64,000 bases of DNA from an uncultured Sphingomonadales bacterium (lineage in GTDB: Bacteria > Pseudomonadota > Alphaproteobacteria > Sphingomonadales > Sphingomonadaceae), in assembly GCA_903832325.1 (NCBI GenBank), contig CAILBC010000030.1, positions 1 to 64,000 on the forward strand. Direction: 5' to 3'. Below, in pieces: positions 41,339-50,537 of this stretch. Position 1 is the stretch's first letter. Each line of letters begins with the position of its first letter. A model generated the notes under the pieces. The model saw only the letters and a list, made by a program, of their open reading frames with translations, was not told where the DNA came from and ran no database searches. Position numbers and translations under genes: made by a program.

Positions 41339-44026
41339 TTACTGAAATTTGTATCCGATCTTGATGCCAAAGAACTGCGGCTTGATTCCGAAAGTACGCG
41401 CCGAATCTTTGCAGAACACGATTGAACAGAACGTGTTCTTGGTCAGCGCCCCGCGTTTGTCAAAGGCGTTCTGGATGAACAGTTCGACTTTATAGGGCCC
41501 CTTGGAAACGCCGCCCAGGAAGTCAAAGCTGGCAAAGCCCGCAGTATCGCCCAGCAGCGCGTCGAGCGAGGTGTTCAGGTTCTGCGTCGCGCCGGTCTGG
41601 TACAGCGCTGCGCCCTGCACATAGGCCTTGTATTCGCCCATCGCGGTTTCATAGCGGATGGTGGTGTTGCCCTTGAACTTGGGCTGACGCGGCAGGCGGG
41701 TGCCGGCGGCGGCGGCCACAGTCGGGGTATGCAGGTTGTCGCCGGCGTCGGTTCCGGCCGAACATGTGGCCAACTGGCCGATCACCCCGGTCGCAGGCTG
41801 GAACAGGAAGTTGCAGAAATCCTTGGCCAGTGTCGCGTCGTTATAGGCGCCGGTGGTCGACAGCGTGACTTTGCCCAGTTTCAGGCTGGCATCGTATTCC
41901 ACGCCCTTCACATGCGCGGTGCCGGCGTTGCCGGTGATCCCCGCGCCCTGCGTGCCTGCCACGACCACGCTGTACTGGATGGCGTTCCAGGTTTCGTAAT
42001 AGGCCGCCACGTTCAGCCGGAACACGTTGTTCCAGGTGGTCTTGAAACCGAGTTCAAAGTTGCTCAGCTTTTCCGATTTGAACGGATCGACCGTGGCCAG
42101 GCCATAGCCGCGGATGCGCAGCGGCCGGTTAAACCCGCCCGGGCGGAACCCGGTGGAATAGTTGAAATAGACGGTCTTCGATGGATCAATCTGCCAATCA
42201 ACGACGATCTTGTGGGTTTCGCCCTTTTCGCTGTAGCGGCCCACTTCATCGGACGCGGCCGGGTTGGTGTTGAGGCAGGTCAGGCGAGCGGCGCTAAGCG
42301 GCGTCGGGCAGCCTTTCACGCCGGTCGGGACAAACAGCGAAGACGATGTGCTGTGTGCCGAGGCCATGACCCCGGCAAGACCGAGCGTTTCATAATCGGT
42401 CCAGAAATAGCGGATGCCGCCGGTCAGTTTCAGAGTCGGGGTGATCTTGTAATGCCCTTCGGCAAAGACCGCCTCGTCATGATAATACTGGTTGTTTTCG
42501 TTGATATAGAACGTGTCACCCTTCACCGCCGGGGTGCCGAGCACCATCGTGCCGCCGGCGCTGGTGGGAATGCCGAACCCGGCCCAGCCCGCCTCGGTGC
42601 TGCCGCCACCGGACGTGGTATAGCCGGCAATGTTGCCCAGCCCTTCGATGGCATAGTTGTTGTTGTTCTGGTTTTGCTGGCTTTGGTAAAACCCGCCCAG
42701 CGTCACGTCAAACGGCCAGGTGGCCGGTGTTTTCAGGCGCAGTTCCTGGGTGAACTTGTTCTGGTTGGTGAACGAATAGAAATACTGCGTCGGGTTGATC
42801 AGCGTTGAACACTTCATCGCTGCGCCCGATCCGGTGCAGCCGGCCTTGTCAAAGAACTGCAGATAGTTTTCGTAACCGGCACCAAACTTGTCGTACGTCA
42901 CGGTATAATACGTGTAGTCGTTGTGCAGATCGATGTGGCGCTTGAAATAGCCTGTGGCCGAAACCAGGTCAAAGCCGCCAATATGGCCGTGGATCGAAAG
43001 TGCGGCCTGGAACCATTTGTCATCCTGGCGCGTGCCGGTGTAATCGTGAACTTGCAGATTGGGCAGCTTCGGGTCCCACCCGAAATAGCCATAGGCGGTC
43101 TGGCGCTGCGCGGTCACTTCGGGCATCACGTCCCAGCCCGGCGCCGGCTCCCACAACAGCGCAAGGCGGCCGCCATATTCATAGATCGGGTTGTAGTTGT
43201 TTTTGGCGATGCTGGCGTTGTTCAGCGTATAGGTCGTGGCCGGATTGGTGTCGCCCAGTTGCAGCGTGGATGACGGCGTGCCGGCAAGGTCAGCAAATTT
43301 GCCGTTGTTGGGCGTGTTGTTCACATAGCCGCCGTCCTTGCGGTAATAGGCCATCGCGCGCAGCGCGACCGTGTTGCCCAGCGGAATGTTGATATAGCTC
43401 TGCAACTGACCGCCGGCGCCATGGCCGCCATACTTGTTCGCTTCCGTATCGATGCCGAATTCCAGCTTCCCGAGCTTGGGCTTGGCCGTGACAAAGCGGA
43501 TCGTCCCGCCCAGCGAACCTGCGCCATACAGCGTACCCTGCGGGCCCGACAGCGCTTCGATATTTTCGATGTCATAGACATGGATATCGGGCACGCCGGT
43601 GCCGGTGATCGGGATATCGTCAAGATAATACCCGACCGAGGCATAGTTGCCGCCTGCCGGAACGATCCCGCGGAAATAGGTGGTGCTGCGGCCAGGCCCG
43701 AGCCCGGCAAAAGACACCGACGGCAGCAGCGTGGCAAGGTCGGACAGGCCCTTGACCTGGTGTTCTTCCAGCGTCGCGGTGCTGAGCGCCAGCATCGAGA
43801 TCGGAACTTTCTGGAGGCTTTGCTTTTCGTGGGTGGCGGTCACCACAATTTCGGCAAACCCTTCGCTTGCCGGCGCGGGGCTGGTCGCAGGGGCCGGTGC
43901 GGGCGCGGTGGCCTGGTCGGCCATTGCCAGCGTCGGCAGCGCCATCCCGGCAAGGATGGTGGATGCCCCCAGCAGCCGCAAAACCCGTGCGCGACGGTCT
44001 GCCTTGTGGTGAGATTGTCGAGTCAT
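41339..44026 (-). CDS. TonB-dependent receptor 1
   Basis: The product has 895 residues with a signal peptide ending 'LPTLAMADQATAP'. The TonB box region 'FAEIVVTATHEKQSLQKVPISML' opens the plug, which contains 'LEEHQVKGLSDLATLLPSVSFAGLGPGRSTTYFRGI' and 'YYLDDIPITGTGVPDIHVYDIENIEALSGPQGTLYGAGSLGGTIRFVT'. The C-terminus ends 'FGIKIGYKFQ' with a terminal aromatic, as for an outer-membrane barrel. It takes up an unknown ligand with energy from TonB. It is close to receptor 2 throughout its length and more distant from receptor 3. It has its own promoter, long leader and terminator. Confidence 0.93.
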   Translation of the reverse strand: MTRQSHHKADRRARVLRLLGASTILAGMALPTLAMADQATAPAPAPATSPAPASEGFAEIVVTATHEKQSLQKVPISMLALSTATLEEHQVKGLSDLATLLPSVSFAGLGPGRSTTYFRGIVPAGGNYASVGYYLDDIPITGTGVPDIHVYDIENIEALSGPQGTLYGAGSLGGTIRFVTAKPKLGKLEFGIDTEANKYGGHGAGGQLQSYINIPLGNTVALRAMAYYRKDGGYVNNTPNNGKFADLAGTPSSTLQLGDTNPATTYTLNNASIAKNNYNPIYEYGGRLALLWEPAPGWDVMPEVTAQRQTAYGYFGWDPKLPNLQVHDYTGTRQDDKWFQAALSIHGHIGGFDLVSATGYFKRHIDLHNDYTYYTVTYDKFGAGYENYLQFFDKAGCTGSGAAMKCSTLINPTQYFYSFTNQNKFTQELRLKTPATWPFDVTLGGFYQSQQNQNNNNYAIEGLGNIAGYTTSGGGSTEAGWAGFGIPTSAGGTMVLGTPAVKGDTFYINENNQYYHDEAVFAEGHYKITPTLKLTGGIRYFWTDYETLGLAGVMASAHSTSSSLFVPTGVKGCPTPLSAARLTCLNTNPAASDEVGRYSEKGETHKIVVDWQIDPSKTVYFNYSTGFRPGGFNRPLRIRGYGLATVDPFKSEKLSNFELGFKTTWNNVFRLNVAAYYETWNAIQYSVVVAGTQGAGITGNAGTAHVKGVEYDASLKLGKVTLSTTGAYNDATLAKDFCNFLFQPATGVIGQLATCSAGTDAGDNLHTPTVAAAAGTRLPRQPKFKGNTTIRYETAMGEYKAYVQGAALYQTGATQNLNTSLDALLGDTAGFASFDFLGGVSKGPYKVELFIQNAFDKRGALTKNTFCSIVFCKDSARTFGIKPQFFGIKIGYKFQ

Positions 44027-44302
44027 TGCCTACGCTCCCCTGTAGCAAAGTACCTGTGCGGCCCGGCCCGGCTTGGCCGGCTATCGCCGCCTGCAAAAGA
44101 CAAGCGCCATCGCCTTCATGTTGCAGCGCAACATGAACGGTCATCCGCTCGGCAAGGCATTTGACGACAGGCAAAGCGACCCCGTCGCCGAAAGCGCGCT
44201 TGCGCTGCGGCGCCGTGCCCCAAGGGGCACGCCTATGGCTATACTATTTAATCCCCCGGGCGCCTGCTGTTCATCTGGCATTCATGACAAGCGTCCGAGA
44301 TT
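44027..44302 (-). other. Long 5' leader of receptor gene 1
   Basis: About 270 bp lie between the predicted promoter and the start codon. They contain a perfect 8-bp inverted repeat, CATGTTGC-AGC-GCAACATG (44117-44135), and further hairpins. No ORF is convincing. Receptors 2 and 3 have leaders of similar length. Confidence 0.5.
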
Positions 44303-44367
44303 GATAATGCTGCATCGCGATATCGAGTCAACGCCCTTGTCCGATTGCCCCCTAAAGAGGGTTGCAC
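44303..44367 (-). promoter_or_regulatory. Promoter of receptor gene 1 with shared upstream element
   Basis: On the minus strand GTGCAACCCTCTTTA (44353-44367) is followed after 21 bp by TTGACT (44326-44331) and after 17 bp by ATTATC (44303-44308). The upstream element, its distance and the TTGACT box recur before receptors 2 and 3. Confidence 0.65.
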
Positions 44368-44431
44368 GACGGCGGATCATGATTTTCCGGTCGGTTGGCG
44401 GGCTGGAATCGGTGCGCGCCGGGGCCCGACG

Positions 44432-44461
44432 AAAAATACCCCCCGTGCCGGGCACGGAGGG
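44432..44461 (-). terminator. Rho-independent terminator of receptor gene 2
   Basis: On the minus strand CCCTCCGTGCC-C-GGCACGGGGGG is followed by TATTTTTC. It sits 40 bp after the stop codon of the receptor gene at 44501. Confidence 0.8.
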
Positions 44462-44500
44462 CATCGTTGCGTCTTCAACCGGATCTGCCGGCTGCGATAC

Positions 44501-47194
44501 TCAGTAGTGCCATGCGTATTTCAGGCCGAAAAATTGCGGCCGGATCGTGAACGTGCGTGATGATCCCGAACAGAACGTGATCGAACAGAACGTGTTCTTG
44601 GTCAGCTGCCCGCGCCGGTCAAAGGCGTTGGTGATGAAGAATTCCAGCCGCGATTTGCCCAAAGTCAGCCCGCCGCTGAAATCAAAGCTGACAAAGCCGG
44701 GCGTATCGCCGAGCAGCGCATCATCCGCCACGTTCAGATCCTGCGTCGCACCCGTCTGGTACAGCGCGGCACCCTGCAGAAAGGCCTTGTGCCCCGAAAT
44801 TTCGGTATCGTAGCGGATGGACGTGGTGCCCTTGAACTTGGGCTGGCGTGGCAGGCGGGTGCCGTCGGCCGCAGCAACTTGCGGGGTTGGCGGGTTCGAT
44901 CCTTCGACAAAGGCGCCCAGCGCGCAAGTTGGCAGCTGCGAAATGCTGAGCGTTGCCGCGCTGAACGCGAAATTGCAGAAGTTGCCCTTCAGCTTGGCAT
45001 CGTTGTACGCGCCCGAAGTGGACAGCGTGACTTTGCCCAGTTTCAGATCGGCATCGTATTCCACGCCTTTCACTTGCGCCTTGCCCGCATTGCCGGTCAT
45101 CCCGGCGCCCTGCGTGCCCGAAACAACCACGCTATACTGGATATTGTTCCAATTTTCCAGATAGATGGCAGCGTTGAAGCGGAAGATGTTGTTCCAGGTC
45201 GATTTGATCCCCAGCTCAAAATTGGTCAGCGTTTCCGATTTGAACGAGGGCACCGTGGCAATGCCGACATTGCGGATGCGCAAGGGGCGGTTGAATCCGC
45301 CCGGGCGGAACCCGGTGGAATAGTTGAAATAGAGCATTTTCGACGGTTCGAACTGCCAGTCGATCGCCACTTTGTGCGTTTCGCCCGATTCCTTGTAGCG
45401 GCCGACTTCATCCTTGGCGGCAAAGTTGGAATTGAGGCAGGTCAGCCGTGCGGTGGGGAGCGGCACGGGGCAGCCATATGTCCCGGTCGGCACGTTGAGC
45501 GATGTTACCGTGTTCAGCGCCGATCCGGCCACGCCCGAAAAGCCCAGGGTGGCATAATCGGTCCAGAAATAGCGGATGCCGCCGGTGGCTTTCAGGTTCG
45601 ACGTGATCTTGTAGTGCCCTTCGGCAAAGATCGCTTCGTCGTGATAATAGCTGTTGGTTTCGATGATGTAGAAACCGTCTTCCTTTACCGCGGGCGAACC
45701 CAGAACCATCGTTCCGCCCTGGTCCACGGGAATGCCGAAACCGGCCGGATTGCTGTCACCACCGCCGGACTGGGTATAGCCGACAATCTGGTCCAGCCCG
45801 TGGATGGCATAGTGGTTGTTGTTCTGCTGCTGCTGGCTTTGATAGAAGCCGCCGATGGTCAGGTCGAACGGCCAGCTGGCGGGGGTGCGCAGGCGCACTT
45901 CCTGCGTGAACTTGTTGCGCAGCGTATCGTCATGATAATATTGCGTCGGATTGATCAGATGGCTGCATTTCAGCGTTGCGCCCGATCCGGTGCAGCCCGC
46001 CTTATCAAAGAACTGCAGATAGCTTTCATAGCCCGCGCCAAACTTGTCATAAGTCACGGTGTAATACGTGTAATCGTTGTTCAGCACGGTCTTGCGGCGG
46101 AACACCCCGGTTGCCGCCACAAGGTCGAAATCGCCGATGTGGCCATGGATTGACAGCGATGCCTGCATCCATTTGTCATCCTGGCGCGTGCCGTCGTAAT
46201 CGTGCACCTGCAGATCGCCCACGCGCGGGTCATAGCCGAAATAGCCATCGCTGATCTGGCGCTGCGCGGTGATCGCCGGCATCACGTCCCAGCCCGGGGC
46301 CGCTTCCCACAGCGCCTCGATCCGGGTGCCAACTTCATAGATCGGGTTATAGGCGTTCTTGGCAATCGCGGCGTTGTTCAGCACCTGGAACGTGGCCGGG
46401 TTGTTGTCACCCAGATTGAGGATCGACGGGGTGCCATCGTTGAACTTGCCGTTGTTGGGCGTGTTGTTCACATAGCCGCCGTCGTGGCGGTAATAGGCCA
46501 TCGCGCGCACCGCCAGCGTGCTTGTGACGGGCAGGTTGACAAAGCCTTCCACTTGCTCGCCCACGGTGCCGTGGCCGTATTTGTTGGTTTCCAGATCGAA
46601 ACCCATGTCGAACTTGCCGATTTTGGGCTTGTTGGTGATGAACCGGATTGTTCCCGCCAGCGAGCCTGCGCCATAGAGCGTGCCCTGCGGGCCCGACAGC
46701 GCCTCGATCCGCTCAAAGTCATAGACGTGGATATCGGGCACTTCGGTGCCGGTGATCGGAATGTCGTCAAGGTAATAGCCGACCGAGGCATAGTTGCCGC
46801 CCGCCGGCACGATGCCGCGGAAATAGGCGGTGCTGCGGCCCGGGCCGATCCCGGCGAACGAAACCGACGGCAGCAGCGCGGCAAAATCCGACAGACCCTT
46901 GACCTGGCGTTCTTCCAGCTTGCTCGAATCAAGCGCCTGCATCGAAATCGGCACTTTTTGCACGCTCGATTTGTCGCGCGTCGCAGTCACGATGATTTCG
47001 GTCAGGCCGGTGCCCGCGTCGGCAGGCGCCGCAGCGGCGTCCGGGGCGCCTTGCGGAGCACTGGGCGGCGCGCCGTCGGCTGCCAGCGCCGGATTTGCAA
47101 AGCCTGCGGCCATCGCGCCGGCCAGCATGGTGCCGGCCAACAGCTTCGATGCCATCACCAAGGATGCGTGACGTGCCCTGTTCGTGTTCATCAA
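44501..47194 (-). CDS. TonB-dependent receptor 2
   Basis: The product has 897 residues with a signal peptide ending 'ANPALAADGA'. An Ala/Pro-rich linker leads to the TonB box region 'LTEIIVTATRDKSSVQKVPISMQALD'. The plug and barrel follow receptor 1 closely, for example 'IPITGTEVPDIHVYDFERIEALSGPQGTLYGAGSLAGTIRFIT' and 'YSTGFRPGGFNRPLRIRNVGIATVPSFKSETLTNFELGIKSTWNN'. The C-terminal segment ends 'FFGLKYAWHY'. The many aromatic-rich extracellular loops differ more than the barrel strands, so the three paralogues probably bind related but different ligands. Confidence 0.93.
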   Translation of the reverse strand: MMNTNRARHASLVMASKLLAGTMLAGAMAAGFANPALAADGAPPSAPQGAPDAAAAPADAGTGLTEIIVTATRDKSSVQKVPISMQALDSSKLEERQVKGLSDFAALLPSVSFAGIGPGRSTAYFRGIVPAGGNYASVGYYLDDIPITGTEVPDIHVYDFERIEALSGPQGTLYGAGSLAGTIRFITNKPKIGKFDMGFDLETNKYGHGTVGEQVEGFVNLPVTSTLAVRAMAYYRHDGGYVNNTPNNGKFNDGTPSILNLGDNNPATFQVLNNAAIAKNAYNPIYEVGTRIEALWEAAPGWDVMPAITAQRQISDGYFGYDPRVGDLQVHDYDGTRQDDKWMQASLSIHGHIGDFDLVAATGVFRRKTVLNNDYTYYTVTYDKFGAGYESYLQFFDKAGCTGSGATLKCSHLINPTQYYHDDTLRNKFTQEVRLRTPASWPFDLTIGGFYQSQQQQNNNHYAIHGLDQIVGYTQSGGGDSNPAGFGIPVDQGGTMVLGSPAVKEDGFYIIETNSYYHDEAIFAEGHYKITSNLKATGGIRYFWTDYATLGFSGVAGSALNTVTSLNVPTGTYGCPVPLPTARLTCLNSNFAAKDEVGRYKESGETHKVAIDWQFEPSKMLYFNYSTGFRPGGFNRPLRIRNVGIATVPSFKSETLTNFELGIKSTWNNIFRFNAAIYLENWNNIQYSVVVSGTQGAGMTGNAGKAQVKGVEYDADLKLGKVTLSTSGAYNDAKLKGNFCNFAFSAATLSISQLPTCALGAFVEGSNPPTPQVAAADGTRLPRQPKFKGTTSIRYDTEISGHKAFLQGAALYQTGATQDLNVADDALLGDTPGFVSFDFSGGLTLGKSRLEFFITNAFDRRGQLTKNTFCSITFCSGSSRTFTIRPQFFGLKYAWHY

Positions 47195-47450
47195 TGCAAA
47201 CCCCTGTTCCTGGCCCTGTTTCTGGCCCTGTTTGCGCGGCGCATTGGCCGCGGCATGTTCGTCTTGTGCCGCGGCCGCCCGGCTTTCCGGACTCTGCGCC
47301 GCGGGCGTCGATGGTAGTCACGGCTTCACGATTGCGGCGCAGCAAAGCGCAGCCGTCCCGGCCCATTCACCATGCCGTGATGGACGAAAACGTTCGTGAA
47401 CCCGGGGCGGCGCACTGTGCGTTGCGTGTCGGATGGCCCCCGCCGCATGC
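47195..47450 (-). other. Long 5' leader of receptor gene 2
   Basis: About 250 bp without a gene. A TTCGTGAACC block (47393-47402) recurs in the leader of receptor 3. A direct repeat, CCTGTTnCTGGC, lies near the start codon (47208-47231). Confidence 0.45.
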
Positions 47451-47515
47451 AAATCTGCCTGTGATCACGCCGCAGTCAACGACCTTGCTCGCACTTGCGT
47501 AAAAAGGGTGGCGCA
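47451..47515 (-). promoter_or_regulatory. Promoter of receptor gene 2 with GTGATCAC operator
   Basis: On the minus strand TGCGCCACCCTTTTTA (47500-47515), 20 bp, TTGACT (47474-47479), 17 bp with the palindrome GTGATCAC (47461-47468), then AGATTT. The palindrome and its surroundings (CAGGCAGA on the downstream side) are shared with receptor 3. Confidence 0.68.
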
Positions 47516-47530
47516 GGCCTTGCGGGCGCA

Positions 47531-47559
47531 AAAAAAGGGGGCCTTGCCGGCCCCCTTTT
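47531..47559 (-). terminator. Rho-independent terminator of receptor gene 3
   Basis: AAAAGGGGGCC pairs with GGCCCCCTTTT (47533-47543 with 47549-47559, perfect 11 bp, 5-nt loop) and is followed on the minus strand by a T-run. It lies 27 bp after the stop codon. Confidence 0.9.
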
Positions 47560-47585
47560 CCCGATGCGATGCGCAGGTGCGCGGA

Positions 47586-50144
47586 TCAGTATTTGAACGA
47601 GGCCCGCACCCCGAAAAACTGCGGCCGGGTGGGATAGCTGCGCGATGATCCCGAACAGTACTGGATCGAACAGAACGTGTTTTTCGACAAGATGCCCCGG
47701 TTGTCGAACGCGTTCTGGATATAGGCCTCGATCGAAACCTTGTCGATCGTGGTCCCGGCCGAAAAGTTGAATGTGGTAAACCCGGCAGTATCGCCCAGCA
47801 GCGCATCGTTCGACACGTCAAGGTCTGACAGGCTGCCCGATTGGTGCAGCACTGTCGCCTGCACAAAGGCTTTGCCACCAAAGGCATAGCGCGCCGTGGC
47901 CGATCCCTTGAATTTTGGCTGGCGCGGCAGGCGGGTGCCCTTTGCGGCGGCCAGATCGACTCCATAGGTGGTGCAGCTTGGCCGGATGGCCAGGTTGGTG
48001 CGCGAAATCAGATCGCAGAAATTGCTCGACAGCTTCGCGTCATTATAGGCGGCATTGGCCGACAGCGAGAGGCCCTCTACCGGTTTCCATTCAAAGTCGG
48101 TTTCAATGCCGAAAACGCGCGCATTGCCGGCATTCACTGTCACCCCGGCGCCCTGGTATCCGGGCGGGATCACCACATACTGGATGCCCTGCCACTTTTC
48201 GTAATAGACCGCGCCGTTCCAGCGGAAATTGCGGCCAAAGGTGGTTTTCCAGCCCAATTCAAAGTTGGACAGCGTATCCGATTTGTAGGGCGCGGCATTG
48301 GCCAGCCGGTTCCCGCCACCAGGACGAAAGCCCGTCGAATACGTGGCATAGACCATTTTCGACGGTTCAAACTGCCAGGTCAGGCTGAGTTTGTGGGTCT
48401 CGCCGGTCTGGTGATATCTGCTGTCGTTGTCGATGCAGCTCAACCGCGAAGGGTGGATGAACTTGCCATAAAGCACCGTGGGATCTTCGTTCCAGCACCC
48501 CGGTGTGCCGTTGGCCTGGTGCGATTTGGTCGGGCTGTCGGCGCTGCCCCACGTACCGGCAAAACCATAAGTCCCGTTGTCCGAAACGAAATAGCGGATG
48601 CCGCCGGTCGCCTTCAGCGTGGGGGTAATGTTGATATTGCCTTCGGCAAAGGCCGCGCCATCCTTGAAGTGGCGGTTTTCCTCGACCAGGTAATAGACGT
48701 CATTGGAATAGACCCCGCTCAGTGCGGGCGAAAACGGCGGATAGGCATCGGGCACCCCGGTGTTGATTGCATCGCCAAGGCCGGGAATGTAATAATCCTG
48801 GTCAAAGGCCAACCCCTGGTACTGGTAGAACCCGCCCAGGGTCAGCTGGAACGGCCAGGATTTGGGCGTGGACAGGCGCACTTCCTGGGTGAACTTGGTA
48901 TCGTGTTCGTGCGCGTAATATTGCTGGGTCGGATTGATGAAGTGGCCGTTCTTGTCGGTGAAATTCGAATAATACGTTCCGACATTGCCAGCTGCGACCA
49001 GTTGGTCATACGTGACTGAATAATAGGTATAATCGTTGGCGTTCGAATTTGTGCGCGAAAAATATCCGGTTGCCGAAACAATGTCGAAATCGCCGATCTT
49101 GCCCTGGATCGACAGTTCGGCCTGATACCAGTGATCCTTAAGGTACGTCGGGCTGTAATCGTGCACTGCCAGATCGCCCACGCGCGGATCGAAATTGTAG
49201 CTGCCTTTGGCATTGAGGTTTTGATAGGTGATTTCAGGCGTGATCGTCCAGTCTGGCGCCGGCTGCCAGCTGATCGCGGCGCGCCCGCCATATTCCTCGT
49301 CCGGGTTATAGGCGTTCTGCACCAGGTTGGCGTTGTCGATGGTGATCGGCACCGACTGGTAGTGATAGGTGCCGTGGGTGTTGTTGATATAGCCGCCGGT
49401 CTTTTCATAAAATGCCATCAGCCGGACCGCGACATTGGGCGCCACGGGCAGGTTGATGAACCCTTCGACCGTGCCGCCGGCGTTGCCTTTGCCCCACTTG
49501 TTCACTTCGACATCCATCCCGGCTTCGACTTTGCCGAATTTGGGCTTGGCAGTGATGATGCGCAGCGTGCCGGCCAGCGAACTCGCGCCAAACAGCGTGC
49601 CTTGCGGACCCGACAGCGCCTCGACGCGTTCGATGTCGTAAATGTGCACTTCGGGATTCGCGCCGGTCGAGGTGATCGGCATGTCGTCCAGATACATGCC
49701 CACGGTCGATGCCTGGCCGCCGCTGACCGAAATGCCGCGGAAAAACGGCTCACTGCGGCCGGGCCCCAAGGTTTCGAACGATACCGAAGGCAGCAGATTG
49801 GCATAATCGGCAAAATTGGCGACGTGGTTCTGTTCCAGCTTGGTGCTGTCAAACGCCTGAAGGCTGATCGCGACCTTTTGCAGGCTCTCCGATTTGTGCG
49901 TGGCGGTAACCACGATTTCGCCGATCGTGCCGGAATCGGCTGGGCTCGTGGCTGGGCTCGTGGCCTGCGTTGCGGCGGCAGGTGGCGCTTCGCTGGCGTG
50001 GGCCAGTGCGGGCATGGCGCCGGCCAGCACCGTTCCCGCCAGGATCGTTCCGGCCAAAAGACGTGATGCCAAAGCCGATGATGCGAATGTGGATGGATCA
50101 CGCGCTGCCCTGCGGCGCGCGGCTGCCCCGTTTGTCTGTGTCAT
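47586..50144 (-). CDS. TonB-dependent receptor 3
   Basis: The product has 852 residues; the signal peptide ends 'AMPALAHASEAP'. The TonB box region is 'IGEIVVTATHKSESLQKVAISLQAFDSTKLEQNHVANF'. The plug has 'YLDDMPITSTGANPEVHIYDIERVEALSGPQGTLFGASSLAGTLRIIT'. It is clearly related to receptors 1 and 2 but shorter and more diverged. The C-terminus ends 'FFGVRASFKY'. It is divergent from the TPR-sulfotransferase gene across a 393-bp gap. Confidence 0.93.
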   Translation of the reverse strand: MTQTNGAAARRRAARDPSTFASSALASRLLAGTILAGTVLAGAMPALAHASEAPPAAATQATSPATSPADSGTIGEIVVTATHKSESLQKVAISLQAFDSTKLEQNHVANFADYANLLPSVSFETLGPGRSEPFFRGISVSGGQASTVGMYLDDMPITSTGANPEVHIYDIERVEALSGPQGTLFGASSLAGTLRIITAKPKFGKVEAGMDVEVNKWGKGNAGGTVEGFINLPVAPNVAVRLMAFYEKTGGYINNTHGTYHYQSVPITIDNANLVQNAYNPDEEYGGRAAISWQPAPDWTITPEITYQNLNAKGSYNFDPRVGDLAVHDYSPTYLKDHWYQAELSIQGKIGDFDIVSATGYFSRTNSNANDYTYYSVTYDQLVAAGNVGTYYSNFTDKNGHFINPTQQYYAHEHDTKFTQEVRLSTPKSWPFQLTLGGFYQYQGLAFDQDYYIPGLGDAINTGVPDAYPPFSPALSGVYSNDVYYLVEENRHFKDGAAFAEGNINITPTLKATGGIRYFVSDNGTYGFAGTWGSADSPTKSHQANGTPGCWNEDPTVLYGKFIHPSRLSCIDNDSRYHQTGETHKLSLTWQFEPSKMVYATYSTGFRPGGGNRLANAAPYKSDTLSNFELGWKTTFGRNFRWNGAVYYEKWQGIQYVVIPPGYQGAGVTVNAGNARVFGIETDFEWKPVEGLSLSANAAYNDAKLSSNFCDLISRTNLAIRPSCTTYGVDLAAAKGTRLPRQPKFKGSATARYAFGGKAFVQATVLHQSGSLSDLDVSNDALLGDTAGFTTFNFSAGTTIDKVSIEAYIQNAFDNRGILSKNTFCSIQYCSGSSRSYPTRPQFFGVRASFKY

Positions 50145-50377
50145 CAGTACACCCCATGTTCACCCGGCCTCTTGGCCGTGGCTTTATTGTTAGGCTGCCG
50201 CGTCACACAGCCATTGCGCCCGGCATTGCCGGATGCGGCCGTGCAGCGGACGGCACGAGCAATTCTGGCATTTCAGGTGCAAAAAATCGTGATGCCGCCG
50301 CGAACGTGTGGCATCACATCCTTCGTGAACCTGCGGCAAAACGCCTTTCCTGCAATTGCAAGGCGTCAACCAATGCG
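50145..50377 (-). other. Long 5' leader of receptor gene 3
   Basis: About 230 bp without a gene. It contains a hairpin GCCTTTCCTGCAATTGCAAGGC-like segment (50343-50363) and the TTCGTGAACC block shared with the leader of receptor 2. Confidence 0.45.
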
Positions 50378-50442
50378 CAGTCTGCCTGTGATCACTGCTG
50401 AGTCAATGTCACAGCGTGCCGGTCGCTTAAAAGGGTGGCGCA
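50378..50442 (-). promoter_or_regulatory. Promoter of receptor gene 3 with GTGATCAC operator
   Basis: On the minus strand TGCGCCACCCTTTTA (50428-50442), 21 bp, TTGACT (50401-50406), 17 bp with GTGATCAC (50388-50395), then AGACTG. The palindrome lies 5 bp from the TTGACT box, exactly as before receptor 2. Confidence 0.68.
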
Positions 50443-50537
50443 CCCCATCCAGCGGCCCCGGCCGGGACTCGACAATCCCGGGTACTTGGCGCAGGACTTT
50501 CCCCTGAAATCGACCCTGCGCGAGGAACAGAAAGACC

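Noticed and set aside
41339..50144. Receptors as PQQ or siderophore importers for the quinoproteins
   Set aside because: TTQ and CTQ are made from the protein itself, so no PQQ is needed, and no siderophore genes are nearby. Ligand left open.
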